DNA from: Marchantia polymorpha subsp. ruderalis
Taxonomy: Eukaryota; Streptophyta; Marchantiopsida; Marchantiales; Marchantiaceae
Length of the DNA stretch: 64,000 nucleotides
Assembly: GCA_037833965.1 (NCBI GenBank)
Contig: AP031352.1
Coordinates: forward strand, 3,886,501-3,950,500
Reading direction: 5' to 3'
The stretch's first letter is position 1, and each line of letters begins with the position of its first letter. Below the pieces are notes generated by a model that searched no databases, had not been told where the DNA came from, and saw only the letters and a list, made by a program, of their open reading frames with translations. The translations under genes were made by a program, and so were the position numbers. Of this stretch, positions 24,240-36,400 are shown piece after piece.

Positions 24240-26841
24240 AGTGATTGCCGTGTCAAGGTGGAGGTCCGGGCCGTACCACTACACTCGTCGGGTGCGAGCA
24301 GGTGATGCTGTCATTCCGCACTGAAACATTCTCTCGCATCTGAGAACACGGAAAGAGGCTACAAGTGGCAGAGTACAGATGTCGATTTCCACACAAACGA
24401 TCAAGGCACAGAAGAATTTTTCGTGGAATGTAATATTATTCCAAAACAGGTTTGCCCGGAGTAGGCTCCGAGATTCAGTGCGGTGTCGACTTATAGTCGA
24501 TCTATCAACGAAGTGTCGGCCCATTTTTCGAGTCGGGCGAGGGGAATAATGCCTCTGCACCGGATGATGAAGACGTTCGGAGCTCAGAGTAATGCTTCAG
24601 GGGGGAAATCTATGTTTTAGCTCGAAGAGTCAGAGCATCAAGCCGAAGGCTCCTTTGAAGCTTCCGCCCAATTCGGGGCCAGTCGAGTTCAGTTCAGTCC
24701 GCAGTTCTTCCTGCACACTGCTTATGGCAACGGCTTTCTGCTGACGAAGGGCGCACGTCGATCTCTGGCTCAGACACGAGTGCATAATCGATCGCAATGA
24801 GCATACATGAGCAGCTTAGCTCGCTCGCACTCATGCAAAATTTCATGGCCTCGATTTGCCAAGAGAAAGGTGTTACCCGTGCATCTTCCCCGAGAAGCCT
24901 CGAGAGCCGGGGATTTAGAAAGACAGATTTAAATTCACAGTTCTGCAGGTTGGAGCTTGACGAGGAACATGGTGGTGCACACTGTGACTGCCTACTTCAA
25001 ACAGATCATGAGCATGTTGAAACGGCAGGGCGATGAGTCGTGTTCTAAGAGCGAATACGCTCGCTGCTAACGTTCCGACACGAATAATTTCGTCAGTCTC
25101 AGTCTGCGTTTCCAAATCATCAGCTCCATAAACGTCGAGTCGATCAAATTCTCGGATGCAATCACTTCTTACAGAAACAGCAAACAAACATCTTCTTCTG
25201 GTCTAAGCGGCGATGACCCAGAGAACGAGCGAGCTGAATCGTGCGTTTCTCGATTCGACGAAACTCGGGGTTTCATTCCGATGTTGGGAACGTAGCACGA
25301 GGCAATTGACTCTAAATTCCCATCCAGACTGACAGAATTTGAGGTTGAGTCGAATCCTGGTAGAGACGCCGTACAGTCGTGGAGGGATGGGATGGAATCG
25401 CAAAGCTCGGCTGCCGAACATGCGCTTCTTCTTCCCCTGCCCCAGTTTGATAGAGCAAGACTCAGAACCGAGCGAGCGCTTGCTCCGGGCAAGTCCTCGG
25501 GTCCTAGCGCAGCCACGAGAAAAGCATGCGCTGATGTCTCGTGCGTAGCGTGGCAGCTATGCTGCTCTGAATCCTCCGTACTGCTTCATAAGGCTCTGAC
25601 AGTATTAGACGCTGCCTGCCATGGCAGAAATCGGCTGACGTCTCTGTGATCCGCGTGACGGGATACACTAGGGGACGGAATTTTCCTCATGAGAAGGGAA
25701 ACCACTGTAGGTCGTCGACGCTGCAGCATATTCCGCACAGGTTTGACTTGAGGGCAGCAGCACTAGCACGTTCCGTATTTTGCCACTGCGAACGTCAGAA
25801 GCCCGTGCTGCCGGTCTGTCTCGTGAGGTGAGTGAGCTCGGCTGAACCCACGAAGTCGGGTCTCTAAGAAGTGAGAAGGTTCTGGATTCGGAATTCATGG
25901 ACCGCTCGCTACGCTTCGCTGGAGCTGCATGTTCCGAGCATGCGAATTTCTCGAGGGCTGGGCGGGCGGGATTTGGTGCATGAAATGGTTTCAGCTGGGC
26001 GAGCAAAGTTTCCTGGAATTGGTTCGAATGTGCAGACTTCGAAGCTTGTTGACACGTACCGTGTAACGACGGCACGAGAGCTCATGACCAGGCCAGATCC
26101 TGCACTTCTCGTCATTTGCCGATAGTCGGGCCTCGTTCGATCGATCGACGGGTCGTGGTCGAGGAGGAGCTCGAGGTATTTGCATACCTTTGGCTCCACT
26201 TCTCGTCAGCGAATCTGGTCAGCTTCCAAAGTCAGAGAGCGATGGAGCTGCACTGGCAGAGTACAGACCAGACGGCGAAGTGCGTGCTGATGTCTTTTCG
26301 ACGTAACCCGATCCGAGAACGCAGGAATGATCGGAATCGGACCTCCATGACTCGACCAATCTCGTGCTGATAGAAAGGTCAGTCCGTGGATGATGGCGAG
26401 GGGGGCCCCGACCGACCGACTGACACAGGTGGCCTTGGCCCTCCTGCCGTGGCTCAATGAACGCTGCGGTAAAACGCACACAAACACCCCTCAAAGCAGC
26501 AGGCAGCAGATACTCCAGATCGCGGATTCCGCCTTTTACGAGCTGCGTCAACCGATCCTCATCCCCCCTCGCTCGCTCGCTCCCACGGAGCCTTCGGGAC
26601 GCTGTCGACGGACAAGAAGGCTTCCATGGCTCGGGACCACGTCCTCGTCAGAAACAGAGGCGCGAGGGCGACGACGAATCTCTTTCCCCGCTCGGAAAGG
26701 GAATGGCAGACGCCTTTCGAAAAAGAGCAGCGAGAGAGAAAGGGTGGTGGACGAAAGAAGCGTCTGGCCAGAGCCGAGGGCGAGGCTTGAGCTCGGTCAA
26801 CCGAGTCCTCACACAATCGCTCAGCTGTGCAAAACAGCCCT

Positions 26842-26871
26842 AGAGTGAAGAGTGAAGAGTGAAGAGTGAAG
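26842..26871. repeat. 7-bp tandem repeat (GTGAAGA) about 4 copies
   Basis: Four consecutive copies of a 7-base unit (AGAGTGA register) follow one another directly. They lie within the GC-rich tract and have no coding context that I can support. Confidence 0.85.
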
Positions 26872-27599
26872 TGCCGCTGTAAAATGTGAGGAGAACCGTG
26901 TCGTCGTCCCTGTTGTGGTCGTCACTCGCCGCTCGCAGCTCTCCCTCCATCCCCCAACACCATCCCCACTGCCTGTTGTGTTCCACTCGCCGCTACCGGC
27001 TCCCAGTCTCTCCCCACCGCGCCAGAGATCCGATCCTCGCCCGCGGACGGACGTTGACTTGTGGTGAAGACGGCGCACCGCTGCCTCCGATCAGCGGCAC
27101 TCCCCAGCAGCGGGGGGAGAGCAGGGCCACGTGATCATCGCGAGGGGTTAAAAAGGGGAAAATGCCTCTCTCGCTACGAGGAGTTGCGAAATCTATCCCC
27201 ACCCCGATGGATGCTCGCGGGGGGTGGGGGCGGGGGGGGAGCAGACGGAGTAGAGATCGATCGAGACGACGGGACGAGCTCGCCGCATCGATGTCAACAG
27301 GGGGAGGAGGAAGACGCTGTGGTCCAGGATAAAGGGGGATTCCCGAGCCCCGAATCTGGCAGCCTTTGGAAAACATCGAGCCCTCGGCACAGTTGCATCC
27401 ACAGACTGTTCTCGCCCTCACCTGCTCCACTCGCGCCCTTTCCCCTCCCGATAAAGACAAGGCGACGTAAATGTGCTCTCCCCATTCACCCCCACTGAAA
27501 AATGACCCTCGGCCTTTTCTCTGATGCTCCCTCCCTCCCTCCGAAGCCTCGGCGATGGTCACGAGCTCAAGGAGACAGAGAGAAGAAAGAGAGTCACAG

Positions 27600-28130
27600 C
27601 TTCGATTGAGAAAGAGAGAGAGAGAGATTACCGAGACTGTGGAGGTGGGGCAGCGGATCCCGGAAGGCCGTGAGTGACGGGGGTGTTCTGGATGGCAGCA
27701 GCAGCAGCGATGGCGAGGGGGTGGGATGAGCAGCGGGCGGAGAGAGAGAGAGAGAGAGAGGAGGCGCACCGGGGATAGTTCCTAGAGGTCGGGTAGAGAG
27801 AGGGAGAGACGGAGAGAGAGTGAGGGACAGCGGAGTGTAGATGCTGATGATGGGGGAATGGGGGTGGGGGTCATTGATGCCTCGTCCAGTAGGAGCCCGC
27901 GCAGAAAAGCTGCCATGCACGAGGCAGGCAGGCTTGCTCAGAGCAATCACATCGACAGCGAGAGCTATAAAGAGACTGCGGGTCCGATACGCACATGGCC
28001 GCTATATTCTCCGAGGCGAGGCAGTGCGAGCTTCCGGCTCTTGACGAACTGGAGTGAGGGAGAAGAAGCAGAAGGAGGAGAAGAAGAGGAGAGGGAGAGG
28101 GAGGGGGAGAGGGAGGAAGAGGAGACTGGC
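27600..28130. repeat. Polypurine (GA/GGA)-rich tracts
   Basis: AG dinucleotide runs at about 27610-27627 and 27739-27760 and a GGAGA-rich block at about 28050-28130 lie within 700 bases upstream of the ATG at 28308. GA-rich tracts of this kind are often found in plant promoters and 5' UTRs and can bind GAGA-type (BBR/BPC) factors; that role here is inference. Confidence 0.6.
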
Positions 28131-28307
28131 TCCTCGTCAAGAAGGGAGGGTCTTGCCAGGTCGCCGCCCTAGGCTGGCCTGCGAGCTCATCGTCATGGGG
28201 GTGCACGAGGGCTCGTGTCCACGAGCATGAAGCCGAGGCTCTCTTGAGGCTGAGGAACGCGCGCTGCACCGATTGTGGTCTCGAACTCGACGAAACGCCC
28301 GGCCGCC

Positions 28308-29409
28308 ATGGAGAGGAAACGTTTCGCTTACTGCTTGGCCGTGTCAGCGGCCTTGATTCTCCTCTTCGGGAGGCTCGATGTGTACGTCCCAGCTGCAGGT
28401 CTGTCATATCCCAGCTGTCATTCCCGTCCATGTTCGTCGTTCCTACTCGCGCAATGCTTGACCTCGAAAGAATTCTCTGACGATGCCTCCTCCTCCTTCT
28501 TTCGAAGCTCGTTCGATTCTGCCACGATGTCGAGGCGCGGAAGACTCGTCAGTCCTCCTCCTCCTCCTCCTTTCATGAGCTGAGTCCCGAGTACGAATTG
28601 GTGTCTATTTATTCGTTGCAACCTTTGGGAGCCTAGATTACGTAAAACCAAGCACCTCGTCGTTGGAGTGCGTGACTCTGTCGACTCGAATTGAACGAGC
28701 GTGTCCAATCCTGTCAAGCCGATGGATTCCGGTCGTCTCACAGAGCGGCTCTGGTCAAGAAAAGTCATATTAACCTAGAGCACAATGTACAGAGTGTGTG
28801 AGGAGTTTGACAGTCATTTCGATACCACATTGAAGTCAGTTGATAGAGAGCATTGCTTGTTCGAAACTGTGTGAGATATTGCTGGAAAGTTGTGCTTGCA
28901 GCTTGTGTGCATAAATGTCGGACGAGAAAGGTATCGGCGGATAGACAGGGAGACAGACAGTGAGTGGTCGGAGGTTTATTATGCAAAATGTGTGCCAGTG
29001 CAGTGGAGTGCATCATCAGTGCTGACCTTGAGTGGAAATGGCAAATGCAGTGAAAGATCCTCAAAGAGCCACGCTGCACAAGAGTCTGAAGAACATGGCC
29101 TGCGATGAGACGACGGTGTTCATTCAAGACAAGTTCCTGTCATCGACGTCCGGCGTGACGAAGAGGGTGAAGGAGGAGGCCGCAAGGGCCAAGGCTGGGA
29201 CCTGCGAACAGGAAAAGCAATTCATCTTCAATTTCATCAGCAAACAGCTGCCGGATGTGAGCGGAGGAGGGCACATTGGCACCAAATCATGGTTCTCATT
29301 CCCACCTTCTTCCTGCCTGTCGTGTCTCGCTTCTGTGTGCCTGGCGCACGACCAGTGTGACAAATGCTGCCGGAAAAGACACTCCACATTCTGTTACGAT
29401 TGTCGCTGA
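28308..29409 (+). CDS. Small secreted cysteine-rich protein, function unknown
   Basis: I do not recognise the family. Exon 1 (28308-28398) encodes a basic start MERKRF followed by a hydrophobic core AYCLAVSAALILLF and a likely cleavage site after VPAA, a convincing secretory signal peptide in a good ATG context (GCCGCCATGG). Exon 2 (29051-29409) joins in phase through a 652-base GT-AG intron whose acceptor is AAATGCAG. The total is 149 residues. The mature part starts VKDPQRATLHKSLKNMAC, has a Lys/Arg/Glu-rich middle, and ends in a cluster of eight cysteines spaced C-x2-C-x4-C-x5-C-x2-C-C-x7-C-x2-C, plus two upstream cysteines. A second possible intron at 29257-29355 (donor GTGAGC, pyrimidine-rich end, acceptor CCAG) is exactly 99 bases and in frame; splicing it would remove 33 residues and three cysteines. 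Extracellular, disulfide-bonded action is inferred. Confidence 0.5.
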
Positions 29410-32400
29410 TGAGAATCCCTCTCGATTATTAGTGCCGGCTCTCGCAAGACATCCGGTACCATTATATTTGTACATATAAGTGCCAGAATCAATTAAAGGA
29501 AATTGTATTAGACATGCATTGGACGACAAGTCTGGAGAAAAATCTCGCAGATGATTTGTAGTAGAATTCCGATACTCGCAATTTACGAGCGGAAGTTCCT
29601 TACTGACGCCGCTCCTTCCGCAAAGCAGTGGTATTCGTGCATCATCCGATTTGGTGGGTCGGACTGCTCTGCTGTCGAAATTCTTTTGCTCTCGTGATCA
29701 CCAGTGAATATTATTTCTACCTGCTGTATTCCTTCACCAAAAAAACTCTCTCGTGCGTCCATTACGTCGCACCTGAGCTTTATAAAGGGCTTTATTGCTG
29801 CACTGGTCTGAAGGCTGGACGTTCTTCTGATTCCATCGTTGTCTACATTATACTCTGATGGCATAAACCCTACCTCACCTGGATCACATCTGCCAACAGG
29901 CTCTCGACAAGACTCCTTTCGCATCTTCTGGGGCCGCAGTTGTAACTCTTGACTCTCCGACGCCACCGTCGACTCATTCAGTTCCTGATCCTGGCTTTTG
30001 CCCTTCTCCAAAATTGGAACGTTCTAAATCTGTCGATTTACTGTCTTGATTCGACCTCTGCTAACCGCGGACCTCGCCTACTTTTCGGCGATCTGTGCAG
30101 ACCATGCGTCAATCGTCAGAGGGTTTGTAGGAGCCGTGTATGCCTAAACACTCAGTATATCTCACTATAACGGCGAGTCTTAATCCACTCCACGGCCAGA
30201 CCTCACGATTCCAACCTCAGCTTCATTTGAACCTGTCGGAATGCAGTGGCCATCGAAGTGGGCTATATATTGTTTGAGCTTGAAATCTGGAGATTGAGTC
30301 TCAAAATTCGCTCTCGTGCAATTTCCAGCAATTCGTGCATTTTTAACAAGGTCTGGACAGTTTATGGTCAGATTGAGGAGTGAGGGTGGAAAAACTGTGG
30401 GTGCCTCATCACAATACACCACGTATGATTTCAGGTTGGAGTCACATCCCGATAGTGAACGTGCTTGTGCTCCTCTGTCTCAAGATTGATAGTCAGCTAT
30501 TTCTAGAATTCTCGATTAATTTCAGTCAACAAAGTGTCTCGGTTCTCCCTCTGAACTGTACGTTACCCCATTGTCTTTCCAGTCCAGTGGACGGACCTTA
30601 TGAATGGGCGAGACTTAGACTACGTGAAACGCAGCTCCCTCACAAGCAGTGCTCACTAAAGGGTACGGAGGAAAAGGGAGCGGTGGTTCTCGAGGATTTA
30701 TGATCCGCTTTGAGCTGCACGCTTGACCGAGCTCCCATGGTACCTACTACTAAAGAGCAGTGAAGGCTGCAGACATTTGAGGCCCAGTCCTCATTATCTT
30801 TCTTCCAGCTGCAAACATCTTGCAATTCCAAGTCTCATCCCACCCCGTCTCATCTCATCTCATCTCCGCAGGTCAACAAAAATTACATCTGCTGACCAGT
30901 TTAGTCGACAAGAAATAATATCAAACTATCTCTAGCATTTCGAGTGAGAGGACGATCGAGCACATGTTACTTGTGTGATTAGAGTGTGAGTACCACGCCT
31001 AGCTCACTTGTTCATCACATCACGACAGTGGAGGTGACATCGCCTATTTGGATTAAAGTCTTGTAAGAATCGAGGTTTTGATCACGTTTGACTAGCTGTA
31101 CACGCAGGAGCCATCAGCTTGATTGGCAGAAAAGCGTCGTTCGGTCAATCCTGCGCAGTACCGTCACCTTCGGAGTCCCTGACCTTTATGACGCACGACC
31201 TGTCCGTTCCCCATGAGAAAGCTGTACTTCGTGCACTTCTCGTTTGGGCACTACTTTTAACAGCCTGCATATACTAACATACCGTGCAGCGTGTCAGCCG
31301 GCAGGCGAGCAGTGTTGATTCATATTCTTATATGCTCCCCATAAGATTCTGTGAACATCAGTTATGGTCTTCAAATTCGGCATCTGTAGGAGAAACTGCT
31401 CTCGGTAGAAACCCCTTCCATGTGCTAGAAAGTGACCGTCTTCGTTACTCGGTATGAATTCTAAGGGTAGCGAACACTGAAGGCTTTGAGAATCGCTCAA
31501 TTCAAACTGATTGACCCGTTTCATCTACGAGCGAGAGAAGGCTTCTGTTAAATATTCGAGATAGTCGGAAGCACCGTAAACTACGTGATGAAAAAGTTGC
31601 TTGCGTTCACTCGAGATTCCAGCTGTGGTCAGCTGGGTTGGATACCTCGTTATCCACAGACCCTGATCTATATTATAAATGTAGCCTCTTGCCTAGGATT
31701 CGAGCCAAGAGTGGCCTTTAAACTATCTCAGCCGCTTATCCCATCTCATATAGGGTGCAGAGTTGGCATTGATCACTTGTAGGTATATTGCAGCCTGTCA
31801 AAACATATGACACGAGAGTCATAATTTCCACGCTAATGACCAAGGATGTGTTGTGTTCTTCGGCGATGTATTCAAGAGTAAGATACTCGGCACTTGCGGT
31901 ATGGATGGAGCCATTGGACATACAAAACCCCAGGTGGTGACGATCGAGATTGATGGCATTTGTCAAAGTTGGAAACACTCATCTTCTGTGGAAACTCCTC
32001 TGTTTCACGAGAACTTCAATGTCCAGTTACAAGGCAAGGCGACGTCATTTGGTCCTCCAACTACGGAGGTCTTCTGTCTACAACCAATTTTATCCGGTTC
32101 ATTGCGTCAAGTTCCTTCACATACCATTTCAGGAGCTGCAGGAAACGGACGGGTGACGAGAACGTTGGTGATCAGAGGCTTCACCTCGACAGAGTTCCTT
32201 CTGCATGCCCGCAACGACGAGTACTACAAAAACTGGACTACTCGTCTTCAATCGAGGAAACCGTTTACATCAGAAGAAAGGAGGTGGATTCGGCAGAGAC
32301 TTGTAAGTCTACAGAGCAAGTCAAGTAACTGACGTTTCTCATCGAAGCACCAGCTGTACTGATCGGACCTCGAGTCTCCTGGGAGGCCAATCTGGATTCC

Positions 32401-32811
32401 ATCCTTCTTCCTGTGATACTCAGACACATTGCCTCCGAATAGTGTGGCTTCGATCGATGCCTTCAACATTCAATTGGTGCATGAGTATCAGAATGTTCGA
32501 GAACACTTAGCTGAACATCCAATTGTAGCGAGAGGGAGGGTACTCGAATCTGAAGCTCGGTGTCAGATGCTTTTGTAAATTCCGAGTTGAGAACTACGCT
32601 CATATTTGAAATTACCATCAACTTCTCGGTTACAAAGGTCAGCCGGTCTGAAGCGATTCGGTCTGCGAAAGAATGCCTCTCGATGAATACTTTACATTCA
32701 CGGAGGTTTATGGCAGGTAGGAGGACTGCTGGGGTACTAAGGTCAAGAGTACTCACAATGGCGAGGACGAACGACCGCAATCCTAAAAGAATCATGTGCA
32801 ATCCTTAAGAA
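29410..32811. other. Intergenic DNA with scattered open frames
   Basis: Apart from the tentative minus-strand model at 29583-30738, this stretch holds only open frames I cannot assign. They include a minus-strand ATG-started 76-codon frame at 31294-31524 and a plus-strand 159-codon frame at 31853-32332, which starts at TTG and has no convincing splice sites. A TCTCA repeat occupies about 30848-30866. No RNA gene or transposon was recognised. Confidence 0.35.
29583..30738 (-). other. Tentative three-exon minus-strand ORF, unrecognised
   Basis: I do not recognise a family. Segments 30738-30657, 30394-30207 and 30023-29583 join in phase through introns of 262 and 183 bases (donors GTGAGC and GTGAGG, acceptors CCCACAG and GATTTAG), giving 236 residues. 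The ATG sits in a favourable ACCATGG context. The product would begin MGARSSVQLKADHKSS and contain NVPILEKGKSQDQELNES. The last exon alone is open for 147 codons in DNA of ordinary composition. The acceptors lack strong pyrimidine tracts, and no domain, signal peptide or membrane segment is visible, so this may be a chance assembly. Confidence 0.18.
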
Positions 32812-33444
32812 TCAGCTGCAACTCTTCACCAGTCTAATGGCTGCTTCACAAATATCGTCGGGACCAGCTCCGGAGTCGACGGAGGACTTCAGCTGATGCC
32901 AAGCATTCCGAGAGTGGATATCCCTGGCCGACTGCTTCAAGGCCGGGTGGAAATCGGCCTCGTCGGCCAGAATTTCATCGACCGTGAACCATCGGAAATC
33001 CGAGTACTCCTTGTCGTCCATGTGGATGCGCTCGGCCTCGCCGGGCTGCAGCGTGAGCGTGAAGACGATGGAGAGGTCGCAGGTGCCATTTTCGACGGGC
33101 GGCTGCTGGCGACGAGCCCAGTGGTACGAGTGGTACCCGAGCACGCGGAATCGCGAGGGCTCCACGACGAGCTGCTGCTCGCGCTTCACCAGGCGCGCCA
33201 TGGACTCCTCGGGCGTCTCGCCCGTCTTCATGCGGCCCCCCATGAACCACCAATCCGGCTGCGGCTCCACGATGCGCTTGCCCAGCAAGACCTTACAATC
33301 CGCCCCGTCCGAGTCGCAGATCAGCAGGTCCGTGCACGTCTTGACCAGACAATCCAGCGCCCGCCCGTACTCCCCATCCTCCAAGAACACGCTCTGTTTC
33401 TTGAAGTCCCCCGTCACGAAATGCGGCTGCTTCGCCCTCCACAT
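32812..33444 (-). CDS. Nudix hydrolase, GDP-mannose mannosyl hydrolase-like box
   Basis: A single uninterrupted 210-codon frame from an ATG encodes a Nudix-fold hydrolase. The fold appears in order: a strand LLICDSDG, then VLLGKRIVEPQPDWWFMGGR, then the Nudix box from G70 to L92. The box reads G-x5-E-x7-R but continues RLVKREQQL instead of the usual R-E-U-x-E-E-x-G-U, so two of the three metal-binding glutamates are replaced and only E89 remains. Bacterial GDP-mannose mannosyl hydrolases have the same kind of substitution. Downstream DDKEYSDFRWFTVDEILA matches the usual strand and helix after the box. A sugar-nucleotide substrate is possible; the activity is inferred. The gene is intronless and locally GC-rich, unlike its many-exon neighbours. 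No targeting signal is obvious. An untranslated upstream exon cannot be excluded. Confidence 0.85.
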   Translation of the reverse strand: MWRAKQPHFVTGDFKKQSVFLEDGEYGRALDCLVKTCTDLLICDSDGADCKVLLGKRIVEPQPDWWFMGGRMKTGETPEESMARLVKREQQLVVEPSRFRVLGYHSYHWARRQQPPVENGTCDLSIVFTLTLQPGEAERIHMDDKEYSDFRWFTVDEILADEADFHPALKQSARDIHSRNAWHQLKSSVDSGAGPDDICEAAIRLVKSCS

Positions 33445-36400
33445 CCTTGCGCCTCGTGCTTCCTCGATCCGCGACGCACCTCCGAGCCTCGAAAACCCTC
33501 CTCCGATCGAGCTACAGATGCATCACCGACTCTGCGATCCGAACACGAAACTCTCGAGAAGTAAGCACCCGCTCGATCACGATCACGCTACTTGGCTGCA
33601 TCCATCGACCTCCCAACATATATGAGCCACAGAGACTCGGATGATACTCTGCCGCATCTGGGAGGCCGATCCTGTGCGAGCGATCTGCCCCGGCAAGAGA
33701 TTCACGTTACGAGCTTCGGAATCACTTCACAGAAGCAAAGTGTCGATGAAATCTCGGCGGATGAGAATTCGTACCTTGTCTGGCGTGCTTCGCATTCGGG
33801 CATCGAGGCTTGGACTGTACAAGTGAAGGAAGACGGCGCCTCCAGGCCATAAGAGATGGCAAATCGCTCGACGAGAAACAGAGCCCGATCGGCCCCCAAT
33901 CATTGGAATATTTCTGTGCAGCGCAGCAGTTCAGACCGCAGCTGTGGGAGAATATGCCGTCAACAGGTGACGGTCACGTCGTGCAAATCATAATACGCTT
34001 GAGATTCTCCACGCCACCGAGTGCCACGATCTTGCTGCTCTCGATGAACGATGAGGCCCCCGAGTCGAACGAACGGGGACAATCTCGGGATGCTGGTCGA
34101 TCCGAAGGCCAGATTATGACCGGCAACGCGTCCCACTTCTTCCGATTCTCTGGGTCCCTTCCCTTCTCCGAAGCAAATGAGAAGTTACTCCGGCGAAGCG
34201 CTAACACGTACCGCCACCTGGCGGTTTATGGGCGGACATGCGCCAAAGTCTTATACTCTGTATTGTAGAGGAGAACCTGGTGAATACAACTCGAGGTGTA
34301 ATTCTTGAGAACCCTTTCTTCCTTTCTGATGTCGACATAAGAAAGGAAGAAATGGTCTGGACGATTACTCTATTCGATGTCATGTCACTTTACTTCACGT
34401 GATTAAATGGATTCAAAACAAATGTGAGTATCATACGCACGATGTAAATATGTAAACCGATGTTCAGGAGGTCGAGAAATGCACGTCCATATCATGGAGA
34501 CAAATCTACATTGAATTATCTGAAATGATTATTTTTGTAGATTTTAGTTCGGAACATATTAAATGTATAGTTAGTTCATGACTGCAAAACAAGAATAAGA
34601 AGAAGTTGAATTTTTTTTACTCAGAATAAATCATGATCGTAATCAAAATAAAGATCATATTGCTTTCAATGAAATTTAAACCTCATCAAATAGGGATGCA
34701 TATATACGAAGTGCAAAATAGCGCTAGTAAACTTAAGATCTGAAATGAAATGTTAGTCCAAAGTTTCATAGTATTATAAACAAACAAAACCTTTAAGAAG
34801 AATATCCAAGACAAAGAGAGACACCAATTAATATAAGATATATTTTATCAAAATATATGGGTGTCCTTGCAAGCGGATAGATGAAACTAGGTCCACAGAT
34901 GATCACAATGGGACATATGTCGAGGAATTTCTTTATATTTATCCCAACTAAAATTTGGAACAAAATGATATATACTCTACATATTGCATAAATGATTTTT
35001 TCATGCTGATCAATGCATACACTTATTCCAAAATAACTTTAACAAACTAAAGATAGTGAGAACCCGTATGGACTAGAACTCTCGTACTACAAATGCACTA
35101 ATGCAACAAAGTCAGCTGGTTAGCGGTTAGCCAGATCTAGTCTTTGTCAGATCCCAATTGCCAGACCAGCGCCCGGGATCTGACGACTGCCCTTCCGGAC
35201 GTCCGTTCGTTCTGCGAAGACGCACTTTATCAGCCGTAAGGGGCGACCAGCGTCCGGAAGACGGCAAGCCATAATCGGGACTCCCCTTCCCGATCTCGTT
35301 CTGCAACCATGCACCGTAGAGTGGTACTGCAATGAACCGTACTGAGTTGAATGAAGACATGGTAAGCCTCTGGTCTGGACATTTTAGGGCGATCGGATCA
35401 TCGAGCCAAACTTCGAGAATGGAGGCGCCGCTCATTCGCATTCTCCTCTGCTCTCTCCTCCATTTATGTACTACTACACTCCCTAGCTTTCTCACATCGA
35501 GCAGATCTCCTTTCTGGACTGAGGCTGAGTGCTGAAAGCAGGAGCTTCACCATCGCCCTTTTTTCTTGGGCTCCAGGTTCTATCTCAATATCCGAGACTG
35601 ACGGGTAGATCATTCTGAAGTTTCTCGATGTTTACAGAGATTATACTTGACAATGTTTGCGACTGGACGTTGCGGCCGCAGCCGAATTTGAAGTTGTCAT
35701 CGAAGTGGGTGCGGAGCATGGATCAAAGTTCATTTCCCAGTTAGAAGTGATTCTGCCGATAGGAAGTTTCTCCCGATAGCGTTGCCAGATTGGTCTCTCC
35801 ACCTTACATCCACCGAAGGTGCCAGGATTGTGTTTAGTTGATTCGCTGGGCTTTCATCACACGGATGGACAGCTGCGCAATTCACTCATCTTGTTTACAA
35901 CATGTTACCTGTTTGTGGTCAGCAGTGCCCACAAACTAGGCTAGGCATTTTACATTACGTATCCAGATTTGGTCAGGTTGAAGCCGACGAAAGACGTGTC
36001 TTTCGTAATCGTGGCGAAAACTGTTACAAAGCTGGTAGATTAATTTGTGAGAAGCTGTCAATATCGGTGTCCGTTTTGGCCACCGGCTGCGATGGTTATC
36101 ACTCGCGGTCCTTTCGTTGCCGGGTGGTCTCCATATGAGTATCTGTGCTCCATTAAGGTCCTACATTTCCATACCCTTCCACCAATACTCGCCGATAGTA
36201 CTCAATGCACATTGAAGAATTGGACATGCTATCTGCTTTTGCAAGAAAGACCAATTCCGATCTCGTTTAAGGAGATTCACAGTATGTTATGTACCAACTA
36301 CTCATCAGACAAATTAAACAATGAATTTCCCAGTAGATAAGAACACGCCGCAGCGATTACCTTAAAATGTGTACCTAGTACACCCAACTGGAAAGCCCGA

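Larger units (their letters stand above)
24240..28307. other. Long GC-rich tract with purine-rich repeats, probable promoter and leader DNA
   Basis: About 4 kb of GC-rich DNA lies upstream of the small secreted protein gene. Open frames of up to 258 codons occur on both strands but overlap and are of low complexity (Ser/Arg/Pro/Leu-rich), with no recognised domain. Distinct sub-features are a 7-base repeat GTGAAGA about four times at 26842-26871, a G run near 27220-27240, AG runs at about 27610-27627 and 27739-27760, and a GGA-rich block at about 28050-28130. The tract is longer than the leaders of other genes here, so it may hold more than one promoter or an unrecognised transcript. Confidence 0.35.

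Noticed and set aside
26993-27769. 258-codon minus-strand open frame rich in Ser/Leu/Pro/Arg
   Set aside because: Its translation is dominated by GA/CT repeats and GC-rich low-complexity sequence, with overlapping open frames on the other strand, so it is not supported as a protein.
31853-32332. 159-codon plus-strand frame
   Set aside because: It starts at TTG, overlaps another open frame of 122 codons, and shows no motif or splice support.
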